This document shows, in pieces, positions 6,203 to 13,653 of a stretch of 17,111 nt of DNA. The stretch comes from SURF-25 sp040754255. GTDB lineage: Bacteria; Omnitrophota; Gorgyraeia; Gygaellales; Profunditerraquicolaceae. A program made the translations under genes and the position numbers. Numbering within the stretch: position 1 is the first letter of the stretch; each line of letters begins with the position of its first letter. Location: positions 1 to 17,111 of the forward strand of contig JBFMDA010000032.1 of NCBI GenBank assembly GCA_040754255.1, given 5' to 3'. A model generated the notes under the pieces. The model did not search any database. It was not told where the DNA came from and saw nothing but the letters and a program-made list of their open reading frames with translations.

Positions 6203-8578
6203 TTAGAAACCATGGCTTACGCTGAAATGGAAACGGCCGCTGCCTTTATCTTCTTCGCCGGGCTCCTTATTCAAAGGAATGCCGTAATCGAGGCTCACCG
6301 GCCCAATCGGCGTCTTAATCCTGAACCCGATGCCGGTAGAAGACTTAAAACCGCCTGAGCCTAAATCGCTTGCCTTCGACCATACATTACCCGTATCATA
6401 AAATGTTGCTACTTTAAGGAAATCCATAAGGGGGTAGGTATACTCCAGGTTGCCCAGGACCATAGATTCGCCGCCCAAGGGATCTTTTGAGACGGGGTCA
6501 ATGGGGCCGATTTTTCGTTCATGATAGCCGCGGATGGTATACGCGCCTCCCGCAAAAAACCTTTCATAGATAGGTACCTTGCTTGAATCGCCGTACGGAT
6601 CAGCCAGCCCCAGCCGCCCCCTGGCTTCCAGTACCGAATTCTTAAAAAGCGGGAAGTAGTGCGACGCCCTGCCGTAGAATTTTGTAAAATCCTTGTCTCC
6701 GGCAAAAGGCCCTCCTGCTACCTGGAAAGAACCGCTCAAGAGGTCGCCCTTGTGCGTATCAAAGACGTTATCTCTTGTATCAAAAGTCAAGCCCAACTCC
6801 GTGCTGCTGATGGTATTCTTTCCGTATTCGGATTTTAAGTCGCTGGTTGCATCGTCTGAGATATTGGTAATTTCTATTTCGTCATAACGATACGTTGCGC
6901 TTGCCCTGACGTATTCTGAGATTTCTTTTCCCAGGCGCAGGTCCCCTCCGGTAATATCTTCATCATACCCATACCCAATGTCGGTTTCACGTTTATGCGT
7001 GCGCTTGTAGAGGTCGAAACCGAATGAAACAGGGTAATCAAACATCCAGGGCTCGGTAAAGCTCAATTCAAAGCCGCTGCTGACCGTGCCGAACTGGCCT
7101 CTAAATCTTAAATCCTGGCCACCGCCGGTGAAATACGGCCAATTCTTCCAGTCGAAGTTTTTCTGCTCGATTTCTACAAAACCTATAAATTCATCTACCG
7201 TGCTGTAGCCCCCGCCAAAACTAAATGCGCCTGTCTTGGTCTCCTTGACGTCAACTACCAAATCCTTTTTCTCGGCTGAAGCCGTGTCTTGCGTATCATA
7301 GCTTATCTCGTCAAAAAAACCAAGGTTCTGCAACCGCTCTTTGCTGCGGCGCAGCTTATCGCCGTCAAACCTGTCCCCCGGTTTTATCCTTAATTCGCGG
7401 CGGATCACCAGGTCCTTGGTCTTGACATTGCCGCGGATCTTAATTTTGTCGACATACGTAATATCGTTCTCCCTGATGGTGTAGACGATATCCACCCTGC
7501 CTGTATACGTATTGAGGGAAACTCCTTCCTGGATCTGCATAGAAATGTAGCCACGGTCAAAATATAAAGACTGGATATTGGCGATATCTTGCTTTAAGGC
7601 TTCCTGGCTGAACACCTTCCCGGGGACTGCTTCTTTAAGTTTCCCGAGGATCTCCTCCTCTGATATATCCTGGTTCCCTCTGATCTCAAGGCTGCCCACA
7701 AGGTACTTCTTGCCCTCTTCGATAGTGATAGTAATATACAGAAGCGGCCTCTTCGCGGCTCTCTTGATATCATAGCTGACCGCCACATCCAGGTAGCCTG
7801 CGCGCTGATAGAAGGACTTTAGGCGCTCTATGTCTTCTTTAAACACGTCGTCCTTTAAGGCACCTGCGTTAAAGAGCCAGGCCCTTTTGGTTTTCATCAA
7901 ACGCAGGATACGGCCGTCTGAAAACGCGCTGTTGCCGTTAACGACAATATTCTTTATGCGGACCTTTTTGCCTTCTGAAACCTTAAAGACGACCTTGGCT
8001 TTATTGGTAGCATTGTCAAGTTCGACCTTGTATTCTATGTCCACTTCACTGTAGCCCCTTTTGGCATAGAGCTTCTTAAGCGTCTCGATATCGTCATTGA
8101 GGCTGGGATAATCGAGGTATTGGGATTCTTTTGTCTTAAGGTCTTCTTTGATTTTTTCTTCTCTCACGGTCAGACGTTTTATCCCCTCAAAGCCGATCTT
8201 CTCCACTATGGGCCTTTCTACCACCGTCACAATCACCTTTACGCCGTTGTTATAGTCCTGCGTGTCGATATTGATATCGCTGAAATAACCGAGAAGATAA
8301 AGGCGTTTTAAATCATCATTAATGATGTTGTCGTTATAAGGGGAACCGATCCTGGTCTTCATTTTGGATAACACGGTATTGGTGCTGATGGATTTATTGC
8401 CTCTGACTTCCATGGCAGTCACCGTCTTCGATTCTTGCGCCTGCGCCGCTTCAGTCGAGACAACGCTGCGTTCCTGCACAGTCGCATTCTCCTCGTTCTG
8501 GCCAAATGCAGCCAAGAAAGGCACCGCGATACACATAGCGATAAGACATACACGCACCATAAGTCTTTTCTTTTTCAT
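6203..8578 (-). CDS. bamA: Outer membrane protein assembly factor BamA
   Basis: BamA is the Omp85 protein that folds and inserts beta-barrel proteins into the outer membrane. The 791 residues comprise a signal peptide (about 1-26), a short Gln/Glu-rich linker, five POTRA domains (about 52-123, 124-205, 206-291, 292-372, 373-447) and a C-terminal 16-strand-type barrel from about 450. The L6 loop motif RGY is at 683-685 within GGAYTIRGYHE. The protein ends in phenylalanine (FSVSHGF), a typical barrel beta-signal ending. Its length is close to that of E. coli BamA (810 with signal). AAGGA precedes the ATG by 7 nt. It follows dnaB by 55 nt, an atypical upstream neighbour, and is followed by skp. 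Confidence 0.97.
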   Translation of the reverse strand: MKKKRLMVRVCLIAMCIAVPFLAAFGQNEENATVQERSVVSTEAAQAQESKTVTAMEVRGNKSISTNTVLSKMKTRIGSPYNDNIINDDLKRLYLLGYFSDINIDTQDYNNGVKVIVTVVERPIVEKIGFEGIKRLTVREEKIKEDLKTKESQYLDYPSLNDDIETLKKLYAKRGYSEVDIEYKVELDNATNKAKVVFKVSEGKKVRIKNIVVNGNSAFSDGRILRLMKTKRAWLFNAGALKDDVFKEDIERLKSFYQRAGYLDVAVSYDIKRAAKRPLLYITITIEEGKKYLVGSLEIRGNQDISEEEILGKLKEAVPGKVFSQEALKQDIANIQSLYFDRGYISMQIQEGVSLNTYTGRVDIVYTIRENDITYVDKIKIRGNVKTKDLVIRRELRIKPGDRFDGDKLRRSKERLQNLGFFDEISYDTQDTASAEKKDLVVDVKETKTGAFSFGGGYSTVDEFIGFVEIEQKNFDWKNWPYFTGGGQDLRFRGQFGTVSSGFELSFTEPWMFDYPVSFGFDLYKRTHKRETDIGYGYDEDITGGDLRLGKEISEYVRASATYRYDEIEITNISDDATSDLKSEYGKNTISSTELGLTFDTRDNVFDTHKGDLLSGSFQVAGGPFAGDKDFTKFYGRASHYFPLFKNSVLEARGRLGLADPYGDSSKVPIYERFFAGGAYTIRGYHERKIGPIDPVSKDPLGGESMVLGNLEYTYPLMDFLKVATFYDTGNVWSKASDLGSGGFKSSTGIGFRIKTPIGPVSLDYGIPLNKEPGEEDKGSGRFHFSVSHGF

Positions 8579-8633
8579 TATTTTTTCCTTATATGTTGGC
8601 GCCCGTGTTTTCGGCGCTGTGAATAAAAGAAAA

Positions 8634-9968
8634 CTATTCTATCTTCGCCAGATTCTCAAATCGCGTGTATTCTTTGATAAAGGTCAGTTTAGTCGAGCCT
8701 ACCGGCCCATGCCGCTGTTTTGCGACAATGATTTCGGCAAGGCCTTCGTTTTCGGGCGAAGGGGTATAATATTCCTCCCGTAAAATAAGCACCACTAAAT
8801 CCGCATCCTGCTCTATGGCGCCGGATTCTCTTAGGTCGGACAACTGCGGCCGGTGGTCCTGCCGGGATTCAACCGCCCGCGAAAGCTGGCTGATGGCAAC
8901 CACCGGGACATGCAGTTCGCGCGCCAGCGCCTTAAGGGAGCGGGAAATATCCGAAATCTCCTGTTGCCTGCTTTCACTGTTGACCGCACCGCGCATAAGC
9001 TGCAGGTAATCAAGGATGAGAAGCTGAATATTTTCGTTTGCCTTTAGCCTTCGCGCCTTCGCCCTCAATTCCATCATCGAGATCGCAGGGCTATCATCAA
9101 TGAATATCGGCGCTTCTGATAGTTTTCCGGCGGCGGCAGTCAGGCGCGGCCAGTCCGAAGGAGACAAATATCCGGTGCGCACGTTATGCGCATCCACTCG
9201 TGCGTGCGCGCAGAGCATCCTTTGCACCAGCTGCTCTTTGGACATTTCCAGGCTAAAGAACGCGATGGGAAGTTTTTCGTTCACCCCGGCGTATTCTGCG
9301 ATTCCCAGCGCAAACGCGCTCTTTCCCATCGAGGGCCTGCCGGCAATAACGATAAAATCAGAAGGCTGCAGCCCTGCAGTCTGTTTGTCAAAATCGATAA
9401 AACCGGTAGGGACACCGGTCACATGCGCCTTTTTCTGATAGAGCATATCGATGGTCTCGATATTCTCCTTGATGATTTCCTTAAGGGGAATATAGCTTGA
9501 GCCGGTCCTGCGTTCGCCTATTTCAAAGATAAGCTTTTCGGCGATATCCACGACCTCATCGACGTTACTTTCGCTCTCATAACACATAGAGAGGATCTTT
9601 GTCGCATTGGCTATCAACGACCTGAGCACATGTTTTTCCCTGACGATCTTAATATAATGGTCTATATTGGCGGCAGTAGGGACCATATTCGCCAGTTCCG
9701 CCAGAAAACTGGCACCCCCCACCGCATCCAACGCCCCCGCCCTCTTCAAGCCGTCGGTAAGGGTAATCAGGTCAATGGCCTTATTGGAATTGTATACATT
9801 CAGGATCGCTTCAAAAATTGTACGGTGGGCATCTTTGTAGAAATCTTCTTTCTTCAAAGACTCTATTGCGCAGGCAACGGCGTTTTCGTCTATAAGCATA
9901 GACCCCAAGACCGCCATTTCCGCGTCAAGATTATGGGGAGGCACTAATTCCTTGGTTATTTCATTCAT
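8634..9968 (-). CDS. dnaB: Replicative DNA helicase DnaB
   Basis: DnaB is the hexameric helicase that unwinds DNA at the replication fork. The 444 residues have the N-terminal primase-interacting domain (about 1-115, starting with PPHNLDAEMAVLGSML), a linker, and a RecA-like motor domain. The motor domain shows Walker A GRPSMGKS at 210-217, SLEMS at 239-243, Walker B LLILDYLQL at 316-324, and the arginine-containing SDLRESGAIEQDADLV region (377-392). No intein interrupts it. The start is 4 nt after the rplI stop, consistent with the widespread rpsF-ssb-rpsR-rplI-dnaB order. A second ATG overlaps just upstream in another frame, but only this frame continues. Confidence 0.97.
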   Translation of the reverse strand: MNEITKELVPPHNLDAEMAVLGSMLIDENAVACAIESLKKEDFYKDAHRTIFEAILNVYNSNKAIDLITLTDGLKRAGALDAVGGASFLAELANMVPTAANIDHYIKIVREKHVLRSLIANATKILSMCYESESNVDEVVDIAEKLIFEIGERRTGSSYIPLKEIIKENIETIDMLYQKKAHVTGVPTGFIDFDKQTAGLQPSDFIVIAGRPSMGKSAFALGIAEYAGVNEKLPIAFFSLEMSKEQLVQRMLCAHARVDAHNVRTGYLSPSDWPRLTAAAGKLSEAPIFIDDSPAISMMELRAKARRLKANENIQLLILDYLQLMRGAVNSESRQQEISDISRSLKALARELHVPVVAISQLSRAVESRQDHRPQLSDLRESGAIEQDADLVVLILREEYYTPSPENEGLAEIIVAKQRHGPVGSTKLTFIKEYTRFENLAKIE

Positions 9969-9972
9969 TTAT

Positions 9973-10422
9973 TTACTTCTGGACAATCCAGACTTTGACT
10001 TTGGCCTGGACTTCCGGATGCAGGCGTACGGTAACTTCGTATATCCCCAGGGACTTTAAGGGTTGTTCAAGCACCACCGCGCTTTTATCGATTATAATAC
10101 CTTCTTCTTTGAGCGCACTGACAAGGTCGCTTACAGAAACGCTTCCGTAAAGTTTTTCCTTATCATCCTCCTGGGTAAGCATGGGCATCGTCAGAGACAC
10201 GCCCTCAAGCCGCTCTTTCAGCGCTTCTGCCTCCTGCTTTATTTTTTCTGCTTCAAACAGTTTTTTCTGCTTTGCCTGTTCTAATTTCTTGATATTCCCC
10301 AGGGTAGCAGGAAGGGCTATTTTTTTCGGGAGCAAATAATTATGGGCATACCCGTCTTTTACGCACACCTTGCTTCCTGCCCTGCCCAACCCTTTTACAT
10401 CTTCATTTAAAATGACTTCCAT
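9973..10422 (-). CDS. rplI: 50S ribosomal protein bL9
   Basis: This 149-residue protein has the complete bL9 layout. An N-terminal RNA-binding domain (MEVILNEDVKGLGRAGSKV then KDGYAHNYLLP, about 1-50) precedes a long charged connecting helix (about 45-80), then a C-terminal domain ending EVQAKVKVWIVQK. bL9 binds 23S rRNA at the base of the L1 stalk and helps maintain reading frame. AGAGG lies 9 nt before the ATG. It sits 14 nt after rpsR and 4 nt before dnaB, within the ribosomal/replication cluster. Confidence 0.97.
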   Translation of the reverse strand: MEVILNEDVKGLGRAGSKVCVKDGYAHNYLLPKKIALPATLGNIKKLEQAKQKKLFEAEKIKQEAEALKERLEGVSLTMPMLTQEDDKEKLYGSVSVSDLVSALKEEGIIIDKSAVVLEQPLKSLGIYEVTVRLHPEVQAKVKVWIVQK

Positions 10423-10436
10423 GGCAATGCGCCTCT

Positions 10437-10712
10437 TTACACGCGGGCATAGGGAAGTAACGCAATGAACCGTGCCCTTTTGACTGCCGTCGTTACTTCT
10501 CTCTGATGCTTTGCGCAGTTTCCTGTCCCTCTGGGGGATACGATCCTGCCCCGGTCTTTCACAAAGTGTTCCAACAGTTTACTATCTTTATAATCGATTG
10601 TTTTCGATTTATTTGTGCAGAACTGACAGACCCTCTTACGAAACGATCCAAAAGGACCGCTCCTCCTTGCGCCTGTCTTCCTATTCGAAAACTTCTTAAC
10701 CCTCGGTTTCAT
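10437..10712 (-). CDS. rpsR: 30S ribosomal protein bS18, zinc-binding (C+) form
   Basis: This 91-residue protein binds bS6 on the platform of the small subunit. The core matches bS18: CTNKSKTIDYKDSKLLEHFV, GRIVSPRGTG and a basic tail. Two metal-ligand pairs are visible, C29/C32 in CQFC and C66/H69 in CAKH, so this is the zinc-binding form; many bacteria have lost these residues. I place the start at 10712 (MKPRVKKFSNRK), preceded by GAGGAAAAGGCAC. A longer in-frame start at 10766 lies inside ssb and is unlikely. The start overlaps the end of ssb by 17 nt, indicating coupled translation. Confidence 0.95.
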   Translation of the reverse strand: MKPRVKKFSNRKTGARRSGPFGSFRKRVCQFCTNKSKTIDYKDSKLLEHFVKDRGRIVSPRGTGNCAKHQREVTTAVKRARFIALLPYARV

Positions 10713-11133
10713 GTGCCTTTTCCTCGCTTTCCTCCAGCCATTCCGTTTCTGTCGGTGAATCCGCAATCAACTCTTCGCCCGCCGCTTCGGTTGTTGCCTT
10801 GGCCGCTGATTTTAAGAATTGCACGCGCTCCGCCCTTACCTCGACGGTATTACGCTTTTGCCCCGCATTGTCTTCCCACGACCGTGACTGCAACCGGCCT
10901 TCAATAAACACAGGGCTTCCTTTCTGTAAATATTGATTGCAGTTCTCTGCCTGTTTACTCCACACCACTACCGTAATAAAACACGTCTCGTCTTTAAGCT
11001 CCTGGGTCTTGGTTTTGAACCTACGGTTGACCGCAAGCCTAAGGTTTACCACCGCAGTACCCTGGGGCGTATAGCGCAATTCAGGGTCTTTGGTAAGATT
11101 CCCGATCAAAAAAACTTTATTAAAACTAGCCAT
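10696..11133 (-). CDS. ssb: Single-stranded DNA-binding protein
   Basis: SSB coats single-stranded DNA in replication, repair and recombination. The 145 residues contain a full OB fold (about 1-108) with NKVFLIGNLTKDPELRYTPQ at the start and FIEGRLQSRSW later. The tail (109-145) is acidic (EELIADSPTETEWLEESEEK) but ends in HETEG. It lacks the Asp-Asp-Asp-Ile-Pro-Phe type tip through which bacterial SSBs bind partner proteins. The last codons overlap rpsR in another frame. AAGGAG precedes the ATG by about 5 nt. It lies 14 nt after rpsF. The function is certain from the OB fold; the missing tip is discussed under findings. Confidence 0.95.
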   Translation of the reverse strand: MASFNKVFLIGNLTKDPELRYTPQGTAVVNLRLAVNRRFKTKTQELKDETCFITVVVWSKQAENCNQYLQKGSPVFIEGRLQSRSWEDNAGQKRNTVEVRAERVQFLKSAAKATTEAAGEELIADSPTETEWLEESEEKAHETEG

Positions 11134-11147
11134 ACTGTCTCCTTATC

Positions 11148-11435
11148 TTATTTACTCGCCGTGATCAATACGCGCAAAATCTGCTCATTCAGCTTAAAGG
11201 CATAGTGGATCTGGCCTATCGCATCCGAGGGCAGAGAAAAATCCATAAGATAGTATATTCCCTCTTTTTGTTTTTTGATGGGGTAGGCAAGCAGTCTCTT
11301 TTCCGCCCATACGCCTGCAGACGATACCTTGCCGTTGTTTTTTTGAACTACCTCTGCTATCTGAGCAAAAAGGGCCTTCTTTTCTTCTTCCGATAAATCG
11401 GGTTTTACGATAAACATCGCTTCATACTTATTCAT
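11148..11435 (-). CDS. rpsF: 30S ribosomal protein bS6
   Basis: This 95-residue protein matches bS6 across its length: MNKYEAMFIVKPDLSEEE, the AGVWAEKRLLAYPIKKQKEG segment and the YLMDF strand followed by LNEQILRVLI. bS6 forms a heterodimer with bS18 on the 30S platform, and its gene is two places upstream of rpsR. The start codon overlaps the pth stop (ATGA). There is no long C-terminal Glu tail of the kind seen in E. coli. In several bacteria the bS6:bS18 pair feeds back on this operon's leader mRNA; no such leader is visible here because pth abuts the start. Confidence 0.96.
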   Translation of the reverse strand: MNKYEAMFIVKPDLSEEEKKALFAQIAEVVQKNNGKVSSAGVWAEKRLLAYPIKKQKEGIYYLMDFSLPSDAIGQIHYAFKLNEQILRVLITASK

Positions 11436-12004
11436 CCGTTACTCCATTTGTTAAAGATATTCATGGTTTTCGTAGTGCCTTCGCACGCCCACGACTCGCA
11501 ACAGTCGCTGGCCGCGGCGATACAATCCTCAAATAATGCCTTTTCTTTCCTGCTAAACCGGGCAAGCACATAGCGTGAGGCCTCGGTATACTTCGGCCTG
11601 CCCATGCCTACGCGCAGCCTGGCGAATTCCTCGCTTTTTAATGCATCAATTACCGATCTGATCCCCTTATGCCCCGCGCTTGAGCCTTGCGGCCGTATCT
11701 TGAGCCTGCCGAAGGCAAGATCAATATCATCACAGACCACCAAAAGGCTGCTTTTCTTTAGTCCATATTTATCAAGGAGCGCCTTTACCGCTACCCCTGA
11801 AAGGTTCATGAACGTGAGGGGCTTGACCAAAATTACTTCAATGCCTTTAATGGCAACCTTGGCAGATACAGAGGCACTGCCGCGGTTTCTTTTCAAAACA
11901 ACGTTATATCTATCTGCAAGGGCGTCTATGACGCAAAACCCTGCATTATGACGAGTCGCCTCATACTCCCTTCCCGGATTGCCTAGCCCGACGATTAACT
12001 TCAT
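11432..12004 (-). CDS. pth: Peptidyl-tRNA hydrolase
   Basis: Pth releases peptides from peptidyl-tRNA that dropped off the ribosome, recycling tRNA. The 190 residues carry the family motifs: GLGNPG at 6-11 (N9), TRHNAGF with catalytic H19, KPLTFMNLSG with N67, CDDIDL with D92, and GHKGI with H112. These match E. coli N10, H20, N68, D93 and H113; position 114 of E. coli (Asn) is Lys here. The gene lies 6 nt after the bL25 gene, a common bacterial pairing, and overlaps rpsF by 4 nt. There is no clear ribosome site other than AAG-rich sequence in the end of the upstream gene. Confidence 0.96.
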   Translation of the reverse strand: MKLIVGLGNPGREYEATRHNAGFCVIDALADRYNVVLKRNRGSASVSAKVAIKGIEVILVKPLTFMNLSGVAVKALLDKYGLKKSSLLVVCDDIDLAFGRLKIRPQGSSAGHKGIRSVIDALKSEEFARLRVGMGRPKYTEASRYVLARFSRKEKALFEDCIAAASDCCESWACEGTTKTMNIFNKWSNG

Positions 12005-12010
12005 TACTAA

Positions 12011-12703
12011 TTATTTCTTTTCTTTCTTGTCTGCCTGCGGCTCCTCTTCGCCTTCCGCCGGTACTTCTTTCTTTTCCTTGATCACTTCGGGCTCTGCCTT
12101 CTCCTCGCCCTCAACCGCCTCCACTACCTCTTCTTTCATGGGGCTGGCCACGGATAAAACTACGGCGTCGGGATCATTGAGGACCTTGACACCGGAAGGC
12201 AGCGCAATATCTCTTACGTGCACGTCATCGCCGATCTTAAGCGGACTGACATCCACCGTAAATTCTTTCGGGATATCGGTAGGCAGACACTCTACTTCCA
12301 GTTCCCATAATATATGCTCAAGGGATCCGCCTTCCTGTTTTACGCCGACAGGCTCTCCCTTTGCTACCACTCCTACATTTACCTTAATAAGCTTAGTGAG
12401 GGATATTTCATTAAAATCTACGTGTAGGACGTCGCCGTGCACGGGCTCATATTGAATCTCCTTTACCAGGCAGGGATGCGATTTTTTCTTTTTGTCATCG
12501 CTGATACGTAAATTAACAATAACGCTTTCCAGGTGGTGCTCGTGAGACAAGCGTATGAAATCGTGGCGACTAACCTTTATCGGAAGCGATTCCTTCCCTT
12601 CTTTATATACCACAGCCGGGATAAAGCCTTCTTTCCTCAAGGCGTTGCTTTTTATTCTACCGTTCTCTTGCCTTACTTCTACATCAAGAAATATCTCTTC
12701 CAT
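12011..12703 (-). CDS. rplY: 50S ribosomal protein bL25, long (CTC/TL5) form
   Basis: bL25 binds 5S rRNA; the long form (CTC, TL5) has an extra C-terminal domain. Here residues about 1-92 are the 5S-binding beta-barrel (GFIPAVVYKEGKESLPI...VKEIQYEPVHGDVLHVDF), and about 95-186 are the CTC domain (VNVGVVAKGEPVGVKQEGG...ECLPTDIPKEFTVDVSPL). Residues 187-230 are a low-complexity Glu/Lys tail ending DKKEKK. GAGG lies 5 nt before the ATG. The gene sits between prs and pth, the same order (prs-ctc-pth) found in Bacillus and other bacteria, which supports the call. Residues of the tail carry no domain I can recognise. Confidence 0.95.
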   Translation of the reverse strand: MEEIFLDVEVRQENGRIKSNALRKEGFIPAVVYKEGKESLPIKVSRHDFIRLSHEHHLESVIVNLRISDDKKKKSHPCLVKEIQYEPVHGDVLHVDFNEISLTKLIKVNVGVVAKGEPVGVKQEGGSLEHILWELEVECLPTDIPKEFTVDVSPLKIGDDVHVRDIALPSGVKVLNDPDAVVLSVASPMKEEVVEAVEGEEKAEPEVIKEKKEVPAEGEEEPQADKKEKK

Positions 12704-12714
12704 GTTTACCTCAC

Positions 12715-13653
12715 CTAGTCAAATAATGAACTCACCGATTCCTCATTATGGATTCGTTTAATTGCCTCGCTTAAAAGCCGGGCCACAGAAAGCACCTTGA
12801 TGCGGGGATGATGATTTGAATCCGCAAGGGGTATACTATCGGTAACCACCAGCTCTTCCAAATCTCTGCAGCTGTCTATGCGGGACAGGGCCGGGTCCGA
12901 TAACACGCCGTGCGTAATCGCGGCGTAAATCTTTTTACACTTGGCCCGCTTAAGGGCCTCAACCGCCTCTATTAAAGAACTTCCGGTTGCAATCAAATCA
13001 TCGACAATGATTGCATTTTTGCCCTCAACGTCGCCTAAGATATGCATCACTTCCGTCTTGTCCGGAGAATCGCGCCTCTTATCGATTATTGCCAGGCCTG
13101 CGCTTACCCTTTTTGCGTATGCGCGTGCCATTTTGATACTGCCCACATCGGGGGATACGATCACTTTATCCTTAATGTCTAAGGAAACAAAATAGTCGAT
13201 AAAAACGCCTACTGCGAATAGATTATCCAGGGGTATATCAAAAAATCCCTGTATCTGGCCGGCATGTAAATCCATTGTCAAAACCCTGTTTGCCCCTGCA
13301 GTGGCAAGGAGATTCGCAACCAGCTTTGCCGTGATGGGAACGCGCGGCTGATCCTTCCTGTCCTGCCGGGCATATCCAAAATAAGGAATCACCGCAGTCA
13401 CACGATACGCCGACGCTCTCTTAAGGGCGTCGATCATAATCAATAATTCCATTAGATTATCGTTGGGGGGAGGGCAGGTTGGCTGCACAAGAAATACATC
13501 TTTGCCGCGGGCGTTCTCGTTAATCTTTACGCGTATCTCTCCCTCGCTAAAGCGCCCGACAAACGCATCTGACAAAGTGATGCCCAGATTTTTACAAATA
13601 TCTTTTGCCAACCCAGGATGGGCATTGCCGCTAAATACCATCAACTCGCGCAT
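12715..13653 (-). CDS. prs: Ribose-phosphate pyrophosphokinase
   Basis: Prs makes PRPP from ribose 5-phosphate and ATP for nucleotide, His and Trp synthesis. The 312 residues show the family order: FSGNAHPGLA, the GRFSEGEIRV strand, PPNDNLMELL, the catalytic flexible loop YFGYARQDRK (91-100), DLHAGQIQGFFDIPLDNL, KRRDSP (192-197) and GDVEGK. The PRPP-binding loop reads VDDLIATGSS (217-226) where the best-studied enzymes have VDD-[MI]-IDTAGT, so this is a variant subtype. The other catalytic residues are in place. Its ATG overlaps the glmU stop as TAATG, with GGAAGG upstream as ribosome site. The bL25 gene follows after 11 nt. Confidence 0.95.
   Translation of the reverse strand: MRELMVFSGNAHPGLAKDICKNLGITLSDAFVGRFSEGEIRVKINENARGKDVFLVQPTCPPPNDNLMELLIMIDALKRASAYRVTAVIPYFGYARQDRKDQPRVPITAKLVANLLATAGANRVLTMDLHAGQIQGFFDIPLDNLFAVGVFIDYFVSLDIKDKVIVSPDVGSIKMARAYAKRVSAGLAIIDKRRDSPDKTEVMHILGDVEGKNAIIVDDLIATGSSLIEAVEALKRAKCKKIYAAITHGVLSDPALSRIDSCRDLEELVVTDSIPLADSNHHPRIKVLSVARLLSEAIKRIHNEESVSSLFD

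Noticed and set aside
6157..6213. Upstream in-frame start extending Skp by 19 residues
   Set aside because: It would overlap the end of bamA and hide the signal peptide; GGAGG at the 6156 ATG is decisive.
8579..8633. GC-rich dyad between dnaB and bamA as terminator or promoter
   Set aside because: The stem is only about 5 bp, no T-run follows, and the best -35/-10 pair in the region has poor spacing.
10713..10766. Longer rpsR start
   Set aside because: The extra 18 residues lie in ssb and are not part of bS18; a ribosome site precedes the ATG at 10712.
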